Source: Bacteriovorax stolpii (lineage in GTDB: Bacteria; Bdellovibrionota; Bacteriovoracia; Bacteriovoracales; Bacteriovoracaceae). From it: a DNA stretch of 64,000 nt. The stretch covers positions 62,001 to 126,000 of the forward strand of contig CAMCYI010000011.1 in NCBI GenBank assembly GCA_945883845.1, written 5' to 3'. Every line of letters begins with the position of its first letter. Position 1 is the first letter of the stretch. Below, piece after piece: positions 45,729-54,762 of the stretch. A program made the position numbers and the translations under genes. The notes beneath the pieces were generated by a model. It had not been told where the DNA came from and did no database searches. It worked only from the letters and a program-made list of their open reading frames with translations.

Positions 45729-46775
45729 ATGAAACTCTCTGACCTGGTCACATACGACCCAAAATTAAAATTGATGAAAAACCCTGAGTGGCCAGAAGAA
45801 ATTCTGGCCATTTCTGCTTTTGACCACCTTCAGCTGAAGAGTGTTGTCTTCATCAAGAACGCTAAATTCCTTCAGAAATTCCTGCCTTTCCTGGAGAAAG
45901 CAGTATCCTTGAGAGTTGGTGCCATCATCGATGAGAAATTTTATCAGCTCATGAACACTGAATTGAAAGCGGCTGTTGATCAGCTTCCCTGGATTGCAGT
46001 TTCTCTTCAGGTGCCGGTGACTCTCACTCTACTTTCGAAACCATTTTATGATCTGAAGATGAATGGCGTGAATACTCAGGTTGATGGTCGCCAGATGGGC
46101 ACTACCGATATTGATCCGTCTGCACTTATTTCTCAGAATGTTTTCATTGGTGAGCATGTGAAGATTGGTGCCCGGGTTGAAATTCTTCCAGGCTCAGTGA
46201 TCCTTCCTCATTCCGAAATTGGTGATAACACAAAAATTTATCCTAACGTCACAGTTTATCCTTTTACAAAAATTGGTAAGAACTGTCGTATTCATTCCGG
46301 CACAGTGATCGGTTCTGATGGATACGGATATACATTTCATCAGGGCCAGCACACAAAGATCTGGCACACCGGTGGGGTCGATATTCATGATGACGTTGAG
46401 ATCGGATCCAATACCTGTGTCGACATGGGAACTTTCTCACCGACTGTGATTGGTTCAGGTACTCGCATCGATAATCTTGTACAAATCGCTCACAACTCTA
46501 AAATCGGTAAAGGCTGTATCATCTGTGGTCAAGGCGGACTTGCTGGTAGTGCGACACTCGAAGACTTCGTTGTTATGGGTGGACGTGCAGCTATCGGACC
46601 TGAAGCTCACATTGGTATGGGCTCGCAGGTTGCCGGAGGAGCAAAAGTTAATGAAGGTGCCATCTGGCCTGCGGGATCGAAGCTCGGCGGACATCCGGCA
46701 AAAGATCTCAGAGAGTGGATGAAGGGAATTGCCTACGTCCGGAGCATGTCTCTTAAAGAAAATTCTAAGGAGTAA
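45729..46775 (+). CDS. lpxD: UDP-3-O-acylglucosamine N-acyltransferase
   Basis: LpxD adds the N-linked acyl chain to UDP-3-O-acyl-GlcN in lipid A synthesis. This has 348 residues. An N-terminal uridine-binding domain (about 1-105) is followed by a left-handed beta helix of hexapeptide repeats ([19 protein letters not shown]). The family block [20 protein letters not shown] and the catalytic His region [10 protein letters not shown] are present. AAGGAG precedes the ATG. Confidence 0.95.
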   Translation: MKLSDLVTYDPKLKLMKNPEWPEEILAISAFDHLQLKSVVFIKNAKFLQKFLPFLEKAVSLRVGAIIDEKFYQLMNTELKAAVDQLPWIAVSLQVPVTLTLLSKPFYDLKMNGVNTQVDGRQMGTTDIDPSALISQNVFIGEHVKIGARVEILPGSVILPHSEIGDNTKIYPNVTVYPFTKIGKNCRIHSGTVIGSDGYGYTFHQGQHTKIWHTGGVDIHDDVEIGSNTCVDMGTFSPTVIGSGTRIDNLVQIAHNSKIGKGCIICGQGGLAGSATLEDFVVMGGRAAIGPEAHIGMGSQVAGGAKVNEGAIWPAGSKLGGHPAKDLREWMKGIAYVRSMSLKENSKE

Positions 46776-46778
46776 CTT

Positions 46779-47258
46779 ATGCATATGAACAAAGAACAAG
46801 TCATGGCCTTCCTGCCACACCGTGACCCCTTTCTTTTCATCGATTCAGTGAAAGAAGTTACTCTGCCGGAAGGCCTCTCAGGTGAGGCACCCTTTGCTCC
46901 ACAACAACTCGTCGGCGGAAAAACCGTCTGTACATTTAGAGTCGATGACAAAGTGAAAATCCTCGAAGGACATTTCCCGGGCAATCCAATCCTTCCAGGT
47001 GTTGTTCAGGTGGAAATGATGGCACAGGCCGGATCATTTCTCGCTCAGTACGCATTACCCAAGGGAGCTACTCTAGACGTCGCACTCTTGTCGGTTGATT
47101 CAGCAAGATTCCGCAAGCCCGTCATTCCTCCTATGGATCTCGAGATCACAACGACTCTCACGAAAGTCCGCGGCCCGATCTGGGTCTTCGAATGCCAGAT
47201 TCACAGTAAGGGTGACCTGATTTCCCAGACGACCTGCATGGCCTCAATCAAATCTTAA
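46779..47258 (+). CDS. fabZ: 3-hydroxyacyl-ACP dehydratase FabZ
   Basis: FabZ dehydrates 3-hydroxyacyl-ACP and competes with LpxA/LpxD for the same substrates, which is why it often lies between them. This has 159 residues. LPHRDPFLFIDSV carries the catalytic His, and GHFPGNPILPGVVQVEMMAQ carries the catalytic Glu. AAGGAG before ATG 46779 supports the start. It begins 3 bases after the lpxD stop. Confidence 0.95.
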   Translation: MHMNKEQVMAFLPHRDPFLFIDSVKEVTLPEGLSGEAPFAPQQLVGGKTVCTFRVDDKVKILEGHFPGNPILPGVVQVEMMAQAGSFLAQYALPKGATLDVALLSVDSARFRKPVIPPMDLEITTTLTKVRGPIWVFECQIHSKGDLISQTTCMASIKS

Positions 47259-47271
47259 AAAGGAATTTTAT

Positions 47272-48075
47272 ATGACTAAAAATTATCAGGCTCACCCAAT
47301 GTCTTTTGTTCACCCGGAAGCGAAGATCGGAAACAATGTTCAGATCGGTCCTTTCTGTGTGATCGGTGCGAACGTTGAAGTCGGCGATGACTGCATTTTT
47401 CAGTCGAACGTTGTTGTCGAAGGACACACGAAAATCGGTAACGGGAATCAATTTTTTCAGTTCGGTTCTGTCGGCGCTCCTCCTCAGGATACTTCGTATA
47501 AAAATGAACCAACGGAAACCATCATTGGGGATAAGAATATTTTTCGCGAGTATGTCTCTATTCACAGAGGGACAACGAAGCAGGATAACAAGACGATCAT
47601 CGGTTCTAATTCTTTATTCATGGCCTACTGTCACATCGCTCACGACTGTACACTTGGTAACAATCTGACGTTCGCAAACTCCGTGAACCTTGCTGGCCAT
47701 GTGAATATCGGCGACCGCGTGATCATCGGTGGTAACACAGGTATTTCTCAGTTCGTGACTCTTGGTAAAGGTGCATACATCGGTGGTGGATCGGGGATCG
47801 ACAGAGACATTCCTAATTTCTGTACTGCTTACGGAAACCGTATCAAACTTAAAGGAATCAATATTATCGGTCTCAAACGTCAGGGACACTCGAAAGAAAT
47901 CGTATCTGAGGTTGTGGAATTTTACCGGACGATGGAAGCGTCGGCACTCGCACCTCGCGCGTTCGTTGCCCATCCGGAATTCATGGCCGACTACAAATCC
48001 AATATCGTGATCCAGGACATCGCTTCGTTTATCACGAAGAGTGAAATCGGAATTGCTCCGTTCATGAACAGCTAA
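47272..48075 (+). CDS. lpxA: UDP-GlcNAc acyltransferase LpxA
   Basis: LpxA makes the first committed transfer of 3-hydroxyacyl to UDP-GlcNAc. This has 267 residues. Hexapeptide repeats form the beta helix (EAKIGNNVQIGPFCVIGANV), with the catalytic-His block FMAYCHIAHDCTLGNNLTFA and AGHVNIGD, and the C-terminal helical domain (FCTAYGNRIKLKGINIIGLK). AAAAGGAA precedes the start. Confidence 0.96.
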   Translation: MTKNYQAHPMSFVHPEAKIGNNVQIGPFCVIGANVEVGDDCIFQSNVVVEGHTKIGNGNQFFQFGSVGAPPQDTSYKNEPTETIIGDKNIFREYVSIHRGTTKQDNKTIIGSNSLFMAYCHIAHDCTLGNNLTFANSVNLAGHVNIGDRVIIGGNTGISQFVTLGKGAYIGGGSGIDRDIPNFCTAYGNRIKLKGINIIGLKRQGHSKEIVSEVVEFYRTMEASALAPRAFVAHPEFMADYKSNIVIQDIASFITKSEIGIAPFMNS

Positions 48076-48085
48076 GAGGTCTTCG

Positions 48086-49048
48086 ATGAATAAAGTTCGC
48101 GTCGCCGTTATCGGCTATGGTCATCTTGGTAAATGGCATTGCCAGAAAGTGGAAGCACATCCTGACGTAGCAGAGTTTGTCGCTATCGTTGAAAAGTTTC
48201 CAGCCGGACAGGAAGCGGCACGCGCTGCTCATCCGAAGGCGAGAGTGGTTGGTGACATCAAAGAAATCATTAACGATATTGATGCCGCTTTTGTTGTTTC
48301 TCCGACATCGACTCACTTTGAACTCGTGAAATACCTTCTCGAAAATAATAAGCACGTCTTTTGCGAAAAGCCTCTCTGCTCCAATGACAATGAAGCAGAG
48401 GCCTTGAAAAAAGTGGCAACCGATAAAAAAGTTGTCCTGCAGGTTGGTCACTCTGAACGCTTCCATGAAGCCTGGGACAAACTCCGCACAAAATTCCAGA
48501 ATCTTCCGACTCCTTATACAGTGAGAATCAATCGTGTGGCCCCATTCAAGGGACGAGCGACTGATGTGGATGTTGTTCAGGATCTGGCCATTCATGATCT
48601 TGACCTTCTTCTTCATCTCTTCAAGCAAAAACCTCTCGAAGTCAGTGCTCACGGATTCAAGATCAGAACTCCAAAGTGGGATCACGCTTCTCTTCACATC
48701 AAGATGGAAAATGATTGCGAAGCATTCATCGTTGTCGGAAGAAATTCCGTGAAAGAGATGCGCGACCTCGAAGTGATCTCAAAAGAAGGCATGGTAACTG
48801 TGGATCTTTTTACTAACAAGATCTACGAAGCGACGAGTTCAACTTATGACGATGGAACATTCGTCAAAGAGGAAATCTATGGAAAGCGCGACCATCTCCT
48901 TCTCGAACATAAAAACTTCTATGCTTCTATTCTGGGAAATCTACCAGCAATCATCGGCCTGCGTGACGGACTGAACGCTGTTCATCTTGTGGACTCAGTC
49001 TTGAAGGCCATGGACACACGTAAGAGTGTTACGGTGAAACTTGGTTAG
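48086..49048 (+). CDS. Gfo/Idh/MocA-family NAD(P) oxidoreductase in the lpx operon
   Basis: This has 320 residues. The Rossmann motif is VIGYGHLGKWHC (about 6-17) and the family motif is EKPLCSNDNEA; the catalytic His region is QDLAIHDLDLLLHL. Its place between lpxA and lpxB recalls GnnA, which oxidises UDP-GlcNAc at C3 so that GnnB can transaminate it, giving lipid A with extra amide-linked chains. No aminotransferase gene is nearby, so that role is unproven. AAGAGGTC precedes the ATG. The 3' end overlaps lpxB by 8 bases. Confidence 0.88.
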   Translation: MNKVRVAVIGYGHLGKWHCQKVEAHPDVAEFVAIVEKFPAGQEAARAAHPKARVVGDIKEIINDIDAAFVVSPTSTHFELVKYLLENNKHVFCEKPLCSNDNEAEALKKVATDKKVVLQVGHSERFHEAWDKLRTKFQNLPTPYTVRINRVAPFKGRATDVDVVQDLAIHDLDLLLHLFKQKPLEVSAHGFKIRTPKWDHASLHIKMENDCEAFIVVGRNSVKEMRDLEVISKEGMVTVDLFTNKIYEATSSTYDDGTFVKEEIYGKRDHLLLEHKNFYASILGNLPAIIGLRDGLNAVHLVDSVLKAMDTRKSVTVKLG

Positions 49049-50162
49049 TTGCCTAATCATTGCCGGAGAGAAATCCGGAGAAGAACACGCGATGAGTTTT
49101 GTCCCGGAGCTTAAAAGGCTTTGTCCGGACACGCATTTCTTCGGTGTAGGCGGTGATGAATTGAAATCTCTCGGGATGGAAATTCTGTACCACCTGAAAG
49201 ATTTCTCGAGCATGGGGGTTTCCGAAGTTATTCAAAAGATTCCATTTTATTTTAAAGCACTAAAGAATCTCGAGGAAGAAGTTGTCCGTCGTGGAACTAA
49301 AGTCGCCATCGTCATCGACTTTCAGGATTTCAACCTGCGACTTGCGCGAAAGCTTTCCAGAAGGGGAGTGAAGGTACTTTATTACGTTGCCCCTCAGGCC
49401 TGGGCATGGAAACCACATCGGGCCGCCGTCCTCGCAAAAAATGTACATACGCTGTTCACAATTCTTCCTTTTGAAAAAAACTGGTTTAAAGAACGCGGAG
49501 TTCACCAGGTTAAATCAATCCCGCATCCCTTAATGCTGACCTACAAAGATCAGTTGCATGATATTCCGGCAAAGCCTTTTAAATCCTGGGATAAGAAATT
49601 AAAAATACTTCTTCTTCCGGGAAGCAGACGTGCCGAAGTAACATCCCTTCTTCCTATTTTCATCAACACAGTTAAAGAGCTCAGAAAGAAATACAATGTA
49701 GAAATTCACCTTGTGAAAGTTGATCACATTAACCAGGAAATTTACGAATTTTTCCGTCACGAGATCGATGTTACGTACGCATCTAAGGACCTGACAAAGG
49801 CGATGAAAGAATGTCATCTCGCCATCGCTGCCAGCGGTACGGTGACTCTCTCAACGGGACTTTTTGAACTGCCCACAGTGGTCTGTTATAAATCGTCACT
49901 CTTAAACGTCTTCATATTCTATAATTTTATTAAGTACCAGGGTGCAATTTCCCTGACGAATATCATTCATGGTCGTCTCGTTTTGCCTGAACTGGTGCAG
50001 GACGGCGTCGAAACAGCACAGATTTTGCCGTTCATTTCTACTTGGTTAGAGGATGAAAAGGTCTATAATGAGATCAAATCGACGTTGAAACAAACAAAAT
50101 ACCTTCTCTCCGGAGAAGATTTCTCTGTCCCGGCGTATATGGCAGGGGTGATTCATGAGTGA
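49041..50162 (+). CDS. lpxB: Lipid-A-disaccharide synthase LpxB
   Basis: LpxB (GT19) joins UDP-diacyl-GlcN and lipid X. This has 373 residues. The only upstream start giving a full N-terminus is TTG 49041 (VSCLIIAGEKSGEEHAMSF), within the end of the previous gene. Family blocks are YYVAPQAWAWKPHRA, LLLPGSRRAEVTSLLPI, AIAASGTVTLSTGLFELP and YQGAISLTNIIHGRLVLPEL. It overlaps lpxK by 8 bases. Confidence 0.95.
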   Translation: MVSCLIIAGEKSGEEHAMSFVPELKRLCPDTHFFGVGGDELKSLGMEILYHLKDFSSMGVSEVIQKIPFYFKALKNLEEEVVRRGTKVAIVIDFQDFNLRLARKLSRRGVKVLYYVAPQAWAWKPHRAAVLAKNVHTLFTILPFEKNWFKERGVHQVKSIPHPLMLTYKDQLHDIPAKPFKSWDKKLKILLLPGSRRAEVTSLLPIFINTVKELRKKYNVEIHLVKVDHINQEIYEFFRHEIDVTYASKDLTKAMKECHLAIAASGTVTLSTGLFELPTVVCYKSSLLNVFIFYNFIKYQGAISLTNIIHGRLVLPELVQDGVETAQILPFISTWLEDEKVYNEIKSTLKQTKYLLSGEDFSVPAYMAGVIHE

Positions 50163-51255
50163 GTCTTTACATAAAAATCGCATCCGCCTGAAGTCCATCA
50201 TCCGCGGCACTGTGCTCTCTCCTTTCAGCTTCGGCTGGGACTGGGTGTATCGTATCCGTCGTTCTTTTTACGAGTACGGTGTGTTCAGGAAAAAAACTTT
50301 TAAAGTTCCTGTGATCTCTGTCGGAAACGTTTCTTTCGGTGGAACCGGAAAAACACCGACAATCATCTGGCTTGCCGACTGGTTGATCTCTAGAGGCCTC
50401 ACACCTGTCGTCCTGACCCGCGGATACAAAGGTCAGCTCGAGCATTCTTCCGGTCTTCTGAAGTCCGGTCAGAAATTCCGCTTGAACCCTTTCGATTACG
50501 GTGATGAACCGTTGATGATCTCGAACAAGATGAAGAAAGGTGCCGTCATCGTCGGTAAAAAACGCGCTGAGAATCTCCTGAAGTATTTTGCCGAAGTTCA
50601 GCCCGATGTTGTTCTTCTTGATGATGGTTTTCAGCATCTCCAGATCTACCGTTCATTCAATATCGTTCTCTTCGACGCAACGATGCCACTTAATCTCTAT
50701 AAAGTTGCCCCACTCGGATATCTGCGTGAAGGTCTCTCTTCACTTAAAGATGCGGATGCCATTATTATCTCGCGCGCCGATATGGTAACCGAAGAAAAAA
50801 TCGAGAGACTCATGAGTATGATTTCAGAACATTTTCACCACAGGCCACCATTGGCCCTGACAAAATATTTGCCTCTTGGTGTGTACGACGTTCATGACAA
50901 ATACATTTTCTCCATTCACGAATTGAAAGGACTCAAGGCCATTGCCGTAACAGCGATTGCAAATCCGGATTCTTTTTATAATTACCTGCAGAGTTTTGGG
51001 GTTGAGATCATTGAGAAGGTGAGCTTTTCAGATCACTATTTCTTCACACCAGAAGATGTAAATGAGCTCCTGATAAAGGCCTCCCAACATTCTTCGATCA
51101 TTCTTTGCTCAGAAAAAGACATGGTGAAGATGAAAAGGGTGTCTCTGGACAGTCGGATTCTCTTTACTAAGGTCAAAGTTGACTTTATCAGTGGGGAACA
51201 AGAGTTAATTCAAGGACTAAGCAAAGTTCTCCATATTGATTCGAGACCATCTTAA
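50155..51255 (+). CDS. lpxK: Tetraacyldisaccharide 4'-kinase LpxK
   Basis: LpxK phosphorylates the 4' position of the lipid A disaccharide at the inner membrane. This has 366 residues. The P-loop GGTGKTP is in VGNVSFGGTGKTPTIIWLAD; other family blocks are VLTRGYKG, YGDEPLMISNKM and DVVLLDDGFQHLQIYRSFNI. The N-terminal amphipathic and hydrophobic segment contacts the membrane. It completes the lpxD-A-B-K order. Confidence 0.95.
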   Translation: MSESLHKNRIRLKSIIRGTVLSPFSFGWDWVYRIRRSFYEYGVFRKKTFKVPVISVGNVSFGGTGKTPTIIWLADWLISRGLTPVVLTRGYKGQLEHSSGLLKSGQKFRLNPFDYGDEPLMISNKMKKGAVIVGKKRAENLLKYFAEVQPDVVLLDDGFQHLQIYRSFNIVLFDATMPLNLYKVAPLGYLREGLSSLKDADAIIISRADMVTEEKIERLMSMISEHFHHRPPLALTKYLPLGVYDVHDKYIFSIHELKGLKAIAVTAIANPDSFYNYLQSFGVEIIEKVSFSDHYFFTPEDVNELLIKASQHSSIILCSEKDMVKMKRVSLDSRILFTKVKVDFISGEQELIQGLSKVLHIDSRPS

Positions 51256-51292
51256 CGTAAAATCTTAGACATACATCAGGAAAGGATTCTTC

Positions 51293-52363
51293 GTGAAATC
51301 ATTCATGGTCTTGTGTCTGTTGATGACTGCGTGTTCAAGCTGGAAGCAAAAAGATTTTGAAAAAAGTCTGGAGAAGCCGTCCGCTGAAAGTATTCCTGAT
51401 GTTCCGGTGAAGGATAAAAAACTTCTCGAGAAATTCGAAGTTCAGGATAAGAAACCTTCACCTGTTGAAGTGAAAAAAGAAATTCCTGAACCGGTCAAAG
51501 AAGTAAAAAAAACATCCGTTCCCGTTGCACCTAAAAAATCACAGGCACCTGTTGTCGTTAAAAAAAATGAGCCGGCGCCGGTGGCAGCACCTGAAGTGAA
51601 GGGCCCTCCGAAAAATTACCCACCTGAACTTCTCCCCCTAAATGAAAAAGGGAAGGCAGTCTGGGCCCAGTACAAACCCAATCACTCCATTGGCCAGAAA
51701 GTTTTTCTCGATATTCATTATCTCGGGATGACAGTCGGAAAAATTATGGTCTTGAACCAGGGTAAAAAAATGGTGAACGGAAAAGAGGTCTGGCACTTTC
51801 ACGCACGATTTAAATCAGCTCCTTTTTACAGCAACATTTACGAGCTCGATGACATTGTTGATACGTATGTGCTCACTGAAAACTTCATGAGCGTCCGGTA
51901 CTCCCTCGTCCAGCGCGAGAGTAAGCAGGCGATAGATGATCTCCAGCTTCACGATCGTGATGCCCTGAAAACCTTCTGGTTTTATAAACAGAAAAAATCC
52001 GACGGTAAGATCAAGAACAAAGACGTTAAGAAGCCCATTCCTTACTACAGCGTGGATCCTTTCTCTGTGCTCTTCCTGTATCAGGGACTTCCGCTACGTG
52101 ACGGCGACGTTTACGAAATTCCCATCATCAACAAAGGCAAGATTCTCATGCTCAATTCCCTCGTGGAAGGACGTGAGTCTATCGAAACAGAGTTCGGCAT
52201 GAAGAAGGCCATCCGTCTTCATGCGACGACGAAGTACACAGGCGAAACTTTAAAAAGCGGAGATCTCTATTTCTGGTTCAGTGACGACTCAGAAAGAAAA
52301 CTTCTCAAGGCCAGTGCCAAGATTAAGATCGGTTCTGTCACTGCGGACATCGTGAAAGATTAA
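51293..52363 (+). CDS. DUF3108-type lipoprotein with Lys/Pro linker
   Basis: This has 356 residues with a GTG start preceded by AGGAAAGG. The lipobox is MTAC (SFMVLCLLMTAC) with Ser at +2. A ~90-residue Lys/Pro/Glu/Val spacer (PVEVKKEIPEPVKEVKK) probably spans the periplasm or peptidoglycan. The C-terminal ~230 residues look like DUF3108, a beta-rich domain found in outer-membrane-associated proteins (GKEVWHFHARFKSAPFYSNI, DVYEIPIINKGK). The next gene overlaps its stop (TAATG). Confidence 0.82.
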   Translation: MKSFMVLCLLMTACSSWKQKDFEKSLEKPSAESIPDVPVKDKKLLEKFEVQDKKPSPVEVKKEIPEPVKEVKKTSVPVAPKKSQAPVVVKKNEPAPVAAPEVKGPPKNYPPELLPLNEKGKAVWAQYKPNHSIGQKVFLDIHYLGMTVGKIMVLNQGKKMVNGKEVWHFHARFKSAPFYSNIYELDDIVDTYVLTENFMSVRYSLVQRESKQAIDDLQLHDRDALKTFWFYKQKKSDGKIKNKDVKKPIPYYSVDPFSVLFLYQGLPLRDGDVYEIPIINKGKILMLNSLVEGRESIETEFGMKKAIRLHATTKYTGETLKSGDLYFWFSDDSERKLLKASAKIKIGSVTADIVKD

Positions 52364-53529
52364 TGAGAGAAAAAATCCGCCTTTCCGATTTAAGTGTCCT
52401 CTACATCTGTCTGACAGATGACTGGGGAACAAACGAGCGCCGGTGCATCGCTGATGCGAGCTACTTCCGGAACATCGGCGGTGCTTCGTTCATCCTATGC
52501 CACGAGAAGTCCCTCGTCGATGCCGAGGCCCTGAAGGAAGACATTCCCCGTTTGTACTTCCAGGGAAAGCTCGACACCTGGAGAAGTAAGCTCAATTTTT
52601 ATTTCCAGATCCAGCACATTCTCCAGAAGCAACAGGTCGACATCATCCACACCTACAACTACGAGTCCCTTCTTCCGCTAGGGATGATTCTCAAGGGCAT
52701 GCTTCATATCCCGATGCTCTTCACGTTCAACGAAAACATCCCGTGGAAGAATAAATCTTTTCTCAACCGCTGGGCCGTCTCACGTACAGATTCGATTTTC
52801 ACTTTCTCGCCAAACATCCGCGAACTCGCCGTTGAAAGATTTCCCATCAGTGACCGCAAGATTCACGTCACGGGTGCCGGTATCGATTTTCCTTCGAAGA
52901 TCCCGCACTCTGCTCACTCCGGCGAAAAAAAGAAAATCATGGTCTTCATCCCGCGCATGGAAGACGACCTGAAAAATCTTCGCATGTTCGTCGACACGAT
53001 TCCCGCTGTCCTGCATACTCTCGAATCGCTGAATTACAAAGAGACACTGCTGTTCACATTTCTCACTGATATTTCCTGGTACACGCATCCGATATATGAC
53101 GGCATCAAGCGCATGATCCTTGAGCGCCATCTGGAAATGCACATCAACTTTGAGACCCGTCCTCTGACAAGCTTGAGCTTCCAGGACTGTGACGTCTTCG
53201 TGGGCCTTCCAATGGTTGAACTCTTCTCCGATCAGGACCTCTATGCTCTCGTGACCCAGACGCCGGTTCTTCTTCCAAGAACTTCTACCCGCCAGCACCT
53301 GGTGAAACAGGGAAAATTCGGGGAGACCTATCATCCTGAGGACAGCCGCGAACTTCGCGATAAACTGATCCGCATTCTGACTCATTACCAGGATTACCTC
53401 GACGAATTAAATGGAGTGGAGCTCGAACTGCAGGAGCAGCATCACTTTGAAAGGTACGTAGAGGAGCTCTATGCTCACTATGAAAAGCTTTATACCCAGC
53501 GCCTGCGCTACTCACAGAAAAAGACGTAA
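52363..53529 (+). CDS. GT-B-type glycosyltransferase
   Basis: This has 388 residues. The two-domain GT-B layout is suggested by an N-terminal half with VDIIHTYNYESLLPLGMIL, a hinge near GAGIDFPSKI and a C-terminal half with ALVTQTPVLLPRTSTRQH and FGETYHPEDSRELRDKL, as in GT4 enzymes. The donor and acceptor are unknown; the lpx context suggests LPS or surface glycan. It overlaps the previous stop by one base. Confidence 0.78.
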   Translation: MREKIRLSDLSVLYICLTDDWGTNERRCIADASYFRNIGGASFILCHEKSLVDAEALKEDIPRLYFQGKLDTWRSKLNFYFQIQHILQKQQVDIIHTYNYESLLPLGMILKGMLHIPMLFTFNENIPWKNKSFLNRWAVSRTDSIFTFSPNIRELAVERFPISDRKIHVTGAGIDFPSKIPHSAHSGEKKKIMVFIPRMEDDLKNLRMFVDTIPAVLHTLESLNYKETLLFTFLTDISWYTHPIYDGIKRMILERHLEMHINFETRPLTSLSFQDCDVFVGLPMVELFSDQDLYALVTQTPVLLPRTSTRQHLVKQGKFGETYHPEDSRELRDKLIRILTHYQDYLDELNGVELELQEQHHFERYVEELYAHYEKLYTQRLRYSQKKT

Positions 53530-53639
53530 CCCGCAAGCTGTCCAGATTCTGTACACCCACTTTTAATAATTCACTTTGCCCCACGTAAAATCCACTCAGT
53601 GGGATAATAAATTCAATTATAACTTTCAGGGATCAACTC

Positions 53640-54056
53640 ACGAAATCAATCATCGCCGCAGTCTTTTTATTCTCCTTAACCGCATCTGCATGTCCGGATC
53701 TCGCCGGTACTTACAGATGTGAGATTTACGGGAGAAATTTAAAAATCGAGCAGGCCCTCAATGCTAAGGGAAGAATGATCTATACCATCACGGATCTGCA
53801 CCTCAATAAAGTGACGGTGGTTAATCCCAATGGCAAAGAGAGAGTGACCGGAAAAGATAAGTACGCTGTCTGGACGGCCAGTGATAGTTGCCAGGGTAGA
53901 AGCCTTATTCGAGAATTTTTTGTTCGTGAGGGAAATGAAGAAAATTCTGAAACATACTCGTACAGTAAATCCGGCGAAAACCTGAAATTCAGCATGAGTC
54001 TTCTCTTGGGTGGCCGCCAGGGAACTGATAAGTACCTCTGTACCTTGATGAAATAA
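53640..54056 (+). CDS. Small secreted Cys-containing protein, apparent ACG start
   Basis: The conventional frame begins at ATG 53775, but the same frame is open upstream and encodes a perfect signal peptide (KSIIAAVFLFSLTASA, then CPDLAGTYRC). No ATG, GTG or TTG starts it. The codon before KSII is ACG at 53640, with CAGGG nine bases upstream. Either ACG is used as a rare start or a T-to-C change removed an ATG. The protein is 138 residues, with about four Cys and a beta-rich mature part. I do not recognise the family, though the CPDLAGTYRC start resembles small secreted proteins of related bacteria. Confidence 0.65.
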   Translation, partial: TKSIIAAVFLFSLTASACPDLAGTYRCEIYGRNLKIEQALNAKGRMIYTITDLHLNKVTVVNPNGKERVTGKDKYAVWTASDSCQGRSLIREFFVREGNEENSETYSYSKSGENLKFSMSLLLGGRQGTDKYLCTLMK

Positions 54057-54175
54057 TTTACTTGCTCGCAGTTAAGCGAATTCGTACCTGAAGTTTTTCA
54101 TTTTCAAATATCTTGAGAGCTGCAATCTCTAATGTATGTCGTCTATCTTTCTTGGCCACAACCAGGAGAAGTAGA

Positions 54176-54679
54176 GTGAACAATAACTTTAGAATCCATA
54201 TTCCATTCGATGAAAGACCTCCGCGACTCAAAGATTTAGTGAACCATCATGTGATGGGTGATGTTTGGGTAAGAGATACGCCTTTTGGGCCCGTAACTGA
54301 CTCGTTAAAAATCGCTGAAAAATTTGATATTGAACATGGTCGGGTACTGCGGGCCATTAAAAAATACAAAGCTGAGCTTGGAACAGAAACCAAATTTGGT
54401 TTCTGTTCCAACATTATTGAAAACAGATACTTAGCAGGTCCAGAGGGAAGAGAATCCAATCGACTTAAATTTGATATTACTGAATTTGGCCTCGCTCTCC
54501 TGCTTCTTTATATCAGTTCACCCAAGGCAAGAAGGATTTCAGCTGAGATACTTTATAGGTTTTTTATTCTCAAAACATATCTCGGTGGCCTTAACGAAGG
54601 GCAAATTGGCGCCCTCAAAGGCTATTACAAAAAGAGAATAGATGGCACCATGAGTTGGCCACTGTATAAGCGTCTCTAA
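54176..54679 (+). CDS. Rha-like phage-type regulatory protein
   Basis: The frame is open from 54113, but GTG 54176 has AGGAG at good spacing, giving 167 residues. The sequence follows the Rha family (pRha): TDSLKIAEKFDIEHGRVLRA matches the conserved N-terminal helix-turn-helix-like segment, then IENRYLAGPEGRESNRLKFD and ITEFGLALLLLYISSPKARR. Rha proteins are phage-encoded regulators, often acting against lysogeny. No phage genes are nearby, so this may be a domesticated copy. It holds a perfect 34-bp palindrome. rpsA lies downstream. Confidence 0.72.
   Translation: MNNNFRIHIPFDERPPRLKDLVNHHVMGDVWVRDTPFGPVTDSLKIAEKFDIEHGRVLRAIKKYKAELGTETKFGFCSNIIENRYLAGPEGRESNRLKFDITEFGLALLLLYISSPKARRISAEILYRFFILKTYLGGLNEGQIGALKGYYKKRIDGTMSWPLYKRL
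54378..54411. repeat. Perfect 34-bp palindrome inside the Rha-like gene
   Basis: TTGGAACAGAAACCAAA (54378-54394) is followed with no spacer by its exact reverse complement (54395-54411). It lies within coding codons of about residues 68-79. Such a long perfect palindrome is very unlikely by chance and may be a dimer-binding operator or a cruciform/hairpin site. Confidence 0.9.
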
Positions 54680-54683
54680 TCCT

Positions 54684-54712
54684 TTGCCATTTTCCCTCTG
54701 GTGGCTTATATT
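54684..54712 (+). promoter_or_regulatory. Sigma-70-type promoter of rpsA
   Basis: TTGCCA (54684-54689) and TATATT (54707-54712) are separated by exactly 17 bases. Transcription would start near 54719, with an AAGGGGGG ribosome-binding site before ATG 54763. Confidence 0.65.
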
Positions 54713-54762
54713 TTCCCCTCTTCAGTAGAAGAATTAATGTTTAGTAAAAGGGGGGCTATATT

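Noticed and set aside
48062..48697. 211-residue minus-strand frame across the Gfo/Idh/MocA gene
   Set aside because: It is antisense to clear Rossmann-fold motifs, and has no ribosome-binding site.
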